Shown: piece by piece, positions 14,901-23,900 of the stretch
How the letters are laid out: the number at the start of each line of letters is the position of its first letter
Position numbering within the stretch: position 1 is the stretch's first letter
Source of the DNA: Phyto melanocephala
Taxonomy: Eukaryota; Arthropoda; Insecta; Diptera; Rhinophoridae
Direction: 5' to 3'
Assembly (NCBI GenBank): GCA_941918925.1
Contig: OW799233.1
Coordinates: 77,937,797-78,001,796 of the forward strand
Length of the DNA: 64,000 bases
Notes under the pieces: model-generated
What the model was told of the DNA's origin: nothing
The model's input: only the letters and a program-made list of their open reading frames with translations
Databases searched by the model: none
Translations under genes and position numbers: made by a program

Positions 14901-17900
14901 TGACCTGCACCACAAATGTTTCTCTTGGAAGTGTTGCACCAACTTCAACCAGTGGCTTTACGAGCGGTGTTAAGACATCTTCAATTACAAGACCTCTTCA
15001 AAATGTAAGATCAAGTTTTGAATATAAAGTACTTATTTGTGTATTTATTTATTTATTTATTTATTACTCTCTTAATATAAATATGTATATGCTTATTTAT
15101 GTATTTTTTATTATTTCAATAATTCTAGGTGATACCAACTTGTGTTTATTTAATGTCACGTGTTGCTGTACATATGGAAATTGAGGGGACAGCTCAGTGT
15201 CCATCTCAGGTGATGTTAGCTGCTGCCTTGGGCTGTGAAGAATTAGGTATAGCTAATAAATTATTGGCCCAAAGTATATTTGGTCTGTGGATGACGAGTT
15301 CTCTTCTTGAAATTCAACTTAAATCGCACCATCGTCCGTATGTAGTACGAGTTGCATGGGCTAAGTTATTGGAAAAGTTTAGTCATGGAAATCCAATTGA
15401 AAAGAAATACGATGAACCAATGATAATGTTGAAACGATGTGTATTCTTTTCAAAGCGCGATGAGGAGAAAATAAAGTAAGTAAGCGTATTGAAATACACC
15501 CTTATATTGGTTCGTTTTGAAATATGTATGTAAATGTTTATGAGTGGCTGACTTCACAAATGCAGTTTGCATTGCAACATTGTACAGAAAATTGCTTACA
15601 ATATTGTATTAAATATTTATAAAGAATCACAAATAAAAACCATTCAAGAAATTTACAAATAATGCGCACTGAAAAGCATTGCCATGCAATAACGAACATG
15701 AGGCATTGTCAAAATAAATTTTAATGTTTTTATGAACACAATGCATTGTAAGGTTACATTGCAAACTGCATTTATGAAATCAGCGGTTTAGTTTTTTATT
15801 TCAACGGAAAATGCAAACAGGACATTTTAAAATTAAGAAAATTTAAAATCGACGGCAACTCAGCTAGTATCGGATGACTAACTTTTCCTTGATATTCTGT
15901 CATTGTCGCATTGAACTTATAGCCTAAATTGAAATATAGTAAAAAAAAATGTTTTTTTTTTAAATGTGTCTGAAAATAATACACACAAATTTTTTATCAT
16001 CAGTTCCGTTGGTAATATATTAGATTGCACAAAATGCTCTAAATATACACTTGTGTTTTTTGCTATAAGTTATTAGTACTTCTATTTCTTTGTTTTTACA
16101 TATTTAGCATCTGTTGTACTTCAGCCCAACCACATTTGTCTTCTATAAACGTAAAGGCTGCAAAACCATATCAAACGTGTACTCGAAGTACTCAACACTG
16201 TAACCGGTTTTCTTACATAAGCATATACATACATGCATATATGTTAGGGAGATCTATTATTCGACTTTTTTAAGAAACCGGCTTTCAAATAGTTTGAAAT
16301 TTAGAATTAAAAAAAAACCGGTTGTTATTTTGATAATTGAGAAAAAACCGGTTAACCGGTTCGAATATATAAAATATAATATTTAAAGAAAAAATTAAAA
16401 AATATTGTAAAAAAGATTATAATAAAAATTATATCTAAATATGAAATTTTTACAGTTTATATACGTTTGGCTGCACAAATACGCAATAACTGACATGAGT
16501 TGAATTTAGGGACAAAAGGTACTCTTTACAAGTAAAATAAATAAATACAATAAATTAATACATAAATAAATAATACATTTTATAGGGCTGTTATAAATTT
16601 TTGTATCTCCTTCTGTACATTTTTTAAGTGTTAAATAGATCTAACTAATATGCACTAACGTATTTTGCTTAAAATGATTTCTCTAATTTGAAAAACATTT
16701 TAAAGGCTAGGGAGAAAATCCTAAAAATTTCATTTTAAAAATTCTTTTTTATACCCCTTACAGACATACAAATATAAGCATAAACTAGTTTGTTCGATAG
16801 TTTATTAATGCCATTAATTAAAATTAGGTTCGGAAGGAGAGATTATTGGTTTTTCTTTATTGTAACAACACTTTTTACCTTAAAGTGATCGATAAGATAA
16901 GTTTATGTTTCAATTACCTTTAACTTTTAACGTTAGTTTTATATCCTATAAAAAAATACTACTTAAGCTCTATTATTTTGCTTATTTTACATTTGTTTTT
17001 TAAACAACAAATAAATTTCTTACAATATTATGGAAGAATATTTAATTGTTTTAATATTATGATTTTTGGAAACTTTTCGCGTACTTAATAAACTTAAAAA
17101 AATAAAAAACCGGCTTTTTCGAATAAAAAAACCGGTGTATTCGATATTCGAAAAATCAACATTTAGAAAAAACCGCCAGCTGAAAGAGGAAAACCCGGGT
17201 TTTCCACCGGTTGTAAAACCGAGTCGATCACCCTAATGTATGTATATAAAGGGAGTGAAAAATTATAACCAAGACATATGGGTGATTCATCGTGAGGTAA
17301 AATAATACACATAACTTCGAAAATTAATTTAAAATTTCTCTTATCGGTTAGAATAATAGTTTATGGAATTTAGTATTTGAAAATGATATGTTAATGTTAG
17401 CAACGACTACGTCTGAGGTGGTCCATTCGAAAGGTCCAATTTTGGGCGACTCGTTTAAGCATAGCGACTGGTAGCTACCGGATAATACGAATAATGTTTT
17501 CTTCCCAAGCTATCCAGTTTGAGATTCTATATGGTAGGAGGCGGAGGAAGTCGCGTAGGCGTATCAGGGTGCCGAGGGATACGGATCGCACTAAGTACTA
17601 GAAGTGCCTCTCGGGACTTTCGGGGAGTGTTCCACACCGGGCACTCCGGAACACGGAGGATGTTGAGCGGACGGTGGAGTGGATAGTGGGTAGACTGCAG
17701 AGGATGGTGTCTAGAGACCCTATCTCCAGAATGGGGCTTATTCGCAGGGGCGATGGCGGCATGACGGAGACGATGGAGGGGACGTTACAGTCGCTGATGG
17801 AGGTACATTTTCCTGGAAGTTTCATTTCGAATGACTCATGGGTTCCCGTTAACAGGAGGTAAGGCGAAGGGATGCTGAAAGGATAGTAACTCTTAATGGG

Positions 17901-20900
17901 GTTAGAAGTGCAATTTTGTCTTTTGCCCCATTTAAGGCGGTTGGGATAGATGGGATATTTCCTATATTACTACAGTGGAGTATGAACACTCTACTTGTGG
18001 TGATTAGGGAAATATTTGTTGCCTGTCTTTCGACAGGGTATATTCCGGTGGCATGGAGGGAGACCAGGGTGGTTTTTCTTCCCAAACCGGAGAAGAGGGA
18101 CTATACGGAGGCTAAGTCGTTCAGGCCGATCAGTCTTACATCCTTTCTATTGAAGGCAATGGAAAGGGTGTTGGTTGACTTCCTGGAGGAGAATACGCTG
18201 ATGGATAGGCCATTGAGTGGGAGTCAGCACGCTTACAGGGCTGGGAGGTCTACTGAGACTGCCCTGCACGAATTGGTGAGGGTTGCTGAGAGGGTGATCC
18301 GGCTTTGTCCGTATTTATGGACATAGAGGGCGCTTTTGATAGGATCTCTTTTGATAAACTGGAAAATGCTCTCGATGAGCGAGGGGTCGATTCTGTTGTG
18401 GTGAAGTGGATCGGCGCCATGCTCAGATGTAGTGAATCTCAGGAGCGGAAGCACCAGGATTCGGGGAAGGGTAGGGATGTCCGCAAGGAGGGGTCTTATC
18501 ACCTCTGCTGTGGAACATAACTGTGGACAGCCTTCTCAGGAGACTGCAGGTAATGGGCATACATATGGTAGGGTATGCGGATGATGTGGCAATTATGGTT
18601 GGTGGTAAGTTCATGGAGACCATTTTAGGTTGCATGAGACAGGCGCTCAGAGTAACCGAAGAATGGTATTGTGAACAGGGACTAACCATAAATGCTGGCA
18701 AGTCGGATGCTATGCTCTTCACGCGGAGAAGGAAGGGCATAGAGATTGAATCCTTAATGTTTTTTGGAACCGAGATCAACGTGTCCAGGAAGGTGAAATA
18801 TCTGGGGGTAACGCTGGACATGAAGCTAACCTGGAATGATCATGTTGAGACAAGGGTACAGAAGGCAAAGAGGATTCTGCATCAGTGTAAACGGGTTTGC
18901 GGTCGGAAGTGGGGAATCTCACCTAAGGCTGCACACTGGATTTGCACAGTGGTGGTGAGACCGACGATCACTTACGCATCTGTTGTCTGGTGGCCGAAGG
19001 CCTCTCAAGCGACGATTAGGCGGAAGCTGGACGGGGTTCAAAGGATTGCTTGCATTGGTATATGTGGCGCGATACGTACCACATCAACGCAAGCGATGGA
19101 GGCAATGCTGGGATTGCTGCCGTTGGACTTATTTGTAAGGGAGACGGCGGCAAGATCGGCGATTCGGATGCGAAGCGATGACATGTGGTATCGCTTTGGA
19201 TCGTTTTTTGGGCATAGGAGAATCCTGGACCTCGTATAAAGAGGTTTGGGAGGCTCAGATGCCGATGGAGGGCATGAGTCGGGTGAAAGTGGTCGAAAGG
19301 CTACATCACACGCTCATAGCGGATGGATTCATGCACGATGAGTGCATGGAGAATGACATCAGTATCTTTACTGATGGGTCCTTTATGAACGGAAGGGCAG
19401 GTGCTGTTGTGTACTCATCTGAGTTGAACTTATCCTGCACCCTGAATCTGGGGAGAACGTGTCAGTCTATCAGGCAGAAATGCTTGGTTTGCTGCACGCG
19501 TTGGACCACCTGTTGGAATGTCGAATGTATGGGAAGAGGATTCTTATTGCACTTGACAACCAGTCGGTTATAAAACGTATGCAGCGGATAGATGTGAACT
19601 CCTCTTTGGTGCTTAAGTGTGTTCTAAAGCTTAATAGGTGTGCCTCTACAAATGAGGTAACGCTGATGTGGGCTAAGGGACACGTGGGCATAGCTGGGAA
19701 TGAGGCTGCTGACGAACTTGCGAACAAGAATGGGTTAGTGCGGGCGAGGATCTTTCAATGGGTGAACTCTATAAACTTGCGAAGGTGGATGGAGGGAACC
19801 ACGTGTAGACAGGCCCGTATGGTGCTCAGGGAGCCACTTGGCAGGGGTGCAGTGAAGATACTCGGTTTTAATCGGAGTATGATGAGCTGGATCACTGCGT
19901 TGATTACAGGAAATGGTTACTGCAAATATCATCTGAAGAGGATGCAGATCGTGGATGATGATATTTGTAGTATGTGTCTGGAGGATGCCGAGACGGCAGC
20001 GCATGTAGTATGTTAGTGTCCGGCCTTGGCGTGCGGAATATTTAGGATCACAGGCAAACACACTTTAAGTGTGAGTGCGATGGGGGACCTTAGTCTGAGG
20101 GAGATGCTGGCGATTACAAAGGACTGTGCGATGAGGATTGTCGACAATCACCAGTCGGCAGTGTGAAATCGTTTTCCTAGTCCAGAGCAAACGCCGGTTG
20201 TGGCGCGGGACTCAGTGATTGAAGGTATACTGATCGGTAGACACGAAATCACTGAGGAGCGAAGGGGGTCGAAAAGGGACCCGTGATAGTAGTGGTCTGC
20301 TTCGATATTCCCCCTACATGTGTAAGGAGACTAAAAATGTTATAGGCGACAAAAAAGAACTTTTTAGAATTTTTATGGTACTTTTTGTATTTGTAACGTT
20401 TGCGAAGCTAGGATTTTTAAATTAGTGACTATTGATACAAGGGGAGACTGAAAATGTTATGGTCGACCAAAACGGTACTTTTTTGAATTTTTATGGTACT
20501 TTTTGTATTTTCAACGTTTGTGAAGCTAGAATTTTGAAATTAGTGACAATTAACCCAAGGTGAGACTGAAAATGTTATGGTCCACCAAAAAAGGTACTTT
20601 TTTAATTTTTATGGTACTTTTTATATTTTCTACGTTTATGAAGGTACGATTGTACAATCAAGGACTTTTGATTCCAGGTGAGACTAAAAATGTTATGGGC
20701 GACCAAAAAGGTTATAGGCGACAAAAAAGGTACTTTTTAGAATTTTTATGGTACTTTTGTATTTTTAACGTTTGCGAAGCTAGAATTTCGAAATTGTGTC
20801 TATTGATACGAGGTGAGACTGAAAATGTTATGGGCTACCAAAAAGGTACTTTTTAGAATTTTTATGGTACTTTTTGTATTTTCAACGTTTGTTAAGCTAG

Positions 20901-23900
20901 AATTTTGAAATTAGTGACAATTAACCCAAGGTGAGACTGAAAATGTTATGGTTCACCAAAAAAGGTACGTTTTTAATTTTTATGGTACTTTTTGCATTTT
21001 CTACGTTTATGAAGGTAGGATTGTACAATCAAGGTCTTTAGATTCCAGGTGAGACTAAAAATATTATGGGCGACCAAAAAGGTACTTTTTAGAATTTGTA
21101 TGGTACTTTTTGTATTTTTAGCGCTTGCGAAGCTAGAATTTTGAAATTAGTGACTATTGACCCAAGGTGAGACTGAAAATGTTATTGTCCACCAAAAAAG
21201 GTACTTTTTTTAATTTTATGGTACTTTTTTTTTCTACGTTTATGAAGGAAGGATTGTACAATCGAGGATTATTGATTGCAGGTGAGACTAAAAATGTTAT
21301 AGCGACAAAAAGGTACTTTTTTGAATTTTTATGGTACTTTTTCTATTTGTAACGTTTGCGAAGCTAGAATTTTTAAATTAGTGACTATTGATACAAGGGG
21401 AGACTGAAAATGTTATGGTCGACCAAAACGGTACTTTTTTGAATTTTTATGGTACTTTTTGTATTTTCTACGTTTATGAAGCTCAAATTGTGAAATAAAG
21501 GATTATGGATTCAAGTTGAGAATTAAAATGATATTAGCTACACAAAAAAGTCTTTTCGCATTTTTATTGAACTCTTTGTATTTTTAAGTTTGTGTAAACA
21601 TAGATTCCTAAAATTAGTGTTTATTGATCCGAGGTCTAACTCCTAATATTATGAACGACCAAAATTACTTTTTCTCATTTTTTATATTTTGTTTACATAG
21701 AATTCTGAATGTAAGTAATAATAAACCAAGTTGAAGTCTTTAGTGAATGAAAAAATTTACTTTTATTATTTTTAGGGTCATTTTTGCAAATTCTGAATTT
21801 ATGAATCTTAATTTTTGAAACTTGGTTGTAGGTAGAAATTATATGCTTAATACTACCTTTCATTTTTCTAAGTTAATTGAATCAGAGATACAAGTTTTCA
21901 TAAATTGAACCAAAAATATTTGATAATTTAAAATAGAACTTGTGTATTTAAAAAATAGTAAGAACTGCGCTGTCGAAGAAGTGGGTTATATGCTAGTTAA
22001 ACATATTACCATTTTACGACTGCACTCGAATACGCAATTTAAAAATAAAGTTTAGGAATTCGTACATAATCGTTTAACTTGCCATGGTGGTTTGGTATCA
22101 GTAACTGAAAAAGAAACAACAAAATTAAACAAGTAAGAGCACTATATTCGGCTGTGCCAAATCTTTTATACCCACCACCAATTTTGTGTACATTTAAAGC
22201 ACAATATTTTTTATTTTGTTAATCGCTATGGAATAGTCTCTTTATAATAAAATATGTATCACTTTCTTTGTAGAGGGTGGTTAAATTTTAAGGGCCCATG
22301 TTGAAGGTGAACTGCACCTGGACTTTAAATTTGTTTTCTGCATTTTATTTGACATTTCTCAATCTCAGACTTACTCAATTTGATTCTTGGAAACATACGC
22401 AAATGAGCAACGCTTTAAAGTTATTCAGGTTTTTTATTAAAATGGGCGTTCAAATCAAAATGAATTTTGCGCTCTTCGTGATTCTTTTGGTCAACATAAT
22501 CATTCAAATTCGTCTACAATCGGGAAAATTGTAAAAAATATTTAAATTTCTGCAAAACAGGTCTGTATAAAATGTTAGAAAATCTGTGAATGTCTTCTTA
22601 GTTCGTTGAATGGGAACCATTGCTATTTTTTGCGATAGTGTGGCAGAAGAGAGTCATCATCATGCCCAATTGAGCATCAACATTGTCATTGAAAATTTGG
22701 ACCATAAGATAGGTGAGTGGCGCCAAGGATGGGGGGGCCATTTGGCCGATATTTTGTTAAATACATAATTGAACCATACAAATATTATCATTAAAAAAAG
22801 AAATGATAATAATTTTTTAAATAATTTGTGTTTTAAACTTTATTTTGTGTTTATTTGTGTTTTATTTAAAATCAATATCGGCCCTTAAAATTTAACCACC
22901 GTTAATAACTTCGATATGATAGTAAAATGTTTTCGTAAATTTAGTCTTTTAGTGAAAGTGGGCGTTAAAGTACGCGTGTCAGTAAAGTTTCTGCTAATAA
23001 ATACAACTTAGATATTTAAATATAGGCCTTTATTTTCCAAAAAACTTTGTCAATAGAGAAATTACATGAATTTAAGATAAACCGTTATATGGGAGCTAGG
23101 TGTTAAAGAAGGCGGGTCACATAAACTTTTTGGCACAACAATTACATTGATTAGAAAGATATTTGTAGCAAATTTCATCATCATACCGCTAATTTTGTCG
23201 GTTTTATGAGCTTTTAAATTTCATTAACGGTAGATAACGTGAAAAGTGGGCGTTATAGTAGGCGGGTCAAAGTTGTTTTTGCTAATGAGTAAAACTTAGG
23301 TGTTTCAATATAGTCCTTTATTATCCCAAAATCTTTATTAATAGAGAAATTATATGAGTTTCAGTTAAAACGTTATATGGAAGTTAGGCGTAAAAGTGGG
23401 CGTGGCACCCAAATTTTCTGGCACAGTAATCACATTGCCTAGAATGATATATGTAACAAATTTTATCATCATACCTCTAATTTTGGCAGTTGTATGAGCT
23501 TTTAAATTTCATTAACGGTAGATAACGTGAAAAGTGGGCGTTATAGTAGGCGTGTCAAAGTTGTTTTTGCTAATGAGTACAACTTAGGTGTTTCAATATA
23601 GTCCTTTATTATCCCAAAATCTTTATTAATAGAGAAATTATATGAATTTTAGTTAAAACGTTATGTGGGAGGTGGGCGTAAAAGTGGGCGTGGCACAATG
23701 ATTTTCCGCTACCGAAAAGCCTCTCACCAAAAAGCAAAGTGTGCAAAATTTCAGTATCGTACATCTAATTTTGTCCGTTTTATTAGGTTTTAAATTTAAA
23801 ATATACCTAAAAATACACTGCGCAGTATAAATTTTCGTACACTTTTATCTATAACTCTTTTTCTAATGCATAGATGTAATTTTTTGGGAGAGATATTGTT

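Larger units (their letters stand above)
17400..20318 (+). mobile_element. LOA-like non-LTR retrotransposon, 5'-truncated
   Basis: GC-richer block than its surroundings, encoding in order a reverse transcriptase and an RNase H domain on the + strand. RT plus RNase H and the SLTSFLLKAMER / HAYRAGRSTETALHE segments suggest the LOA/I group. Exact ends are not defined; 3' end is put where the Helitron repeats begin. No poly-A tail. Confidence 0.75.
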
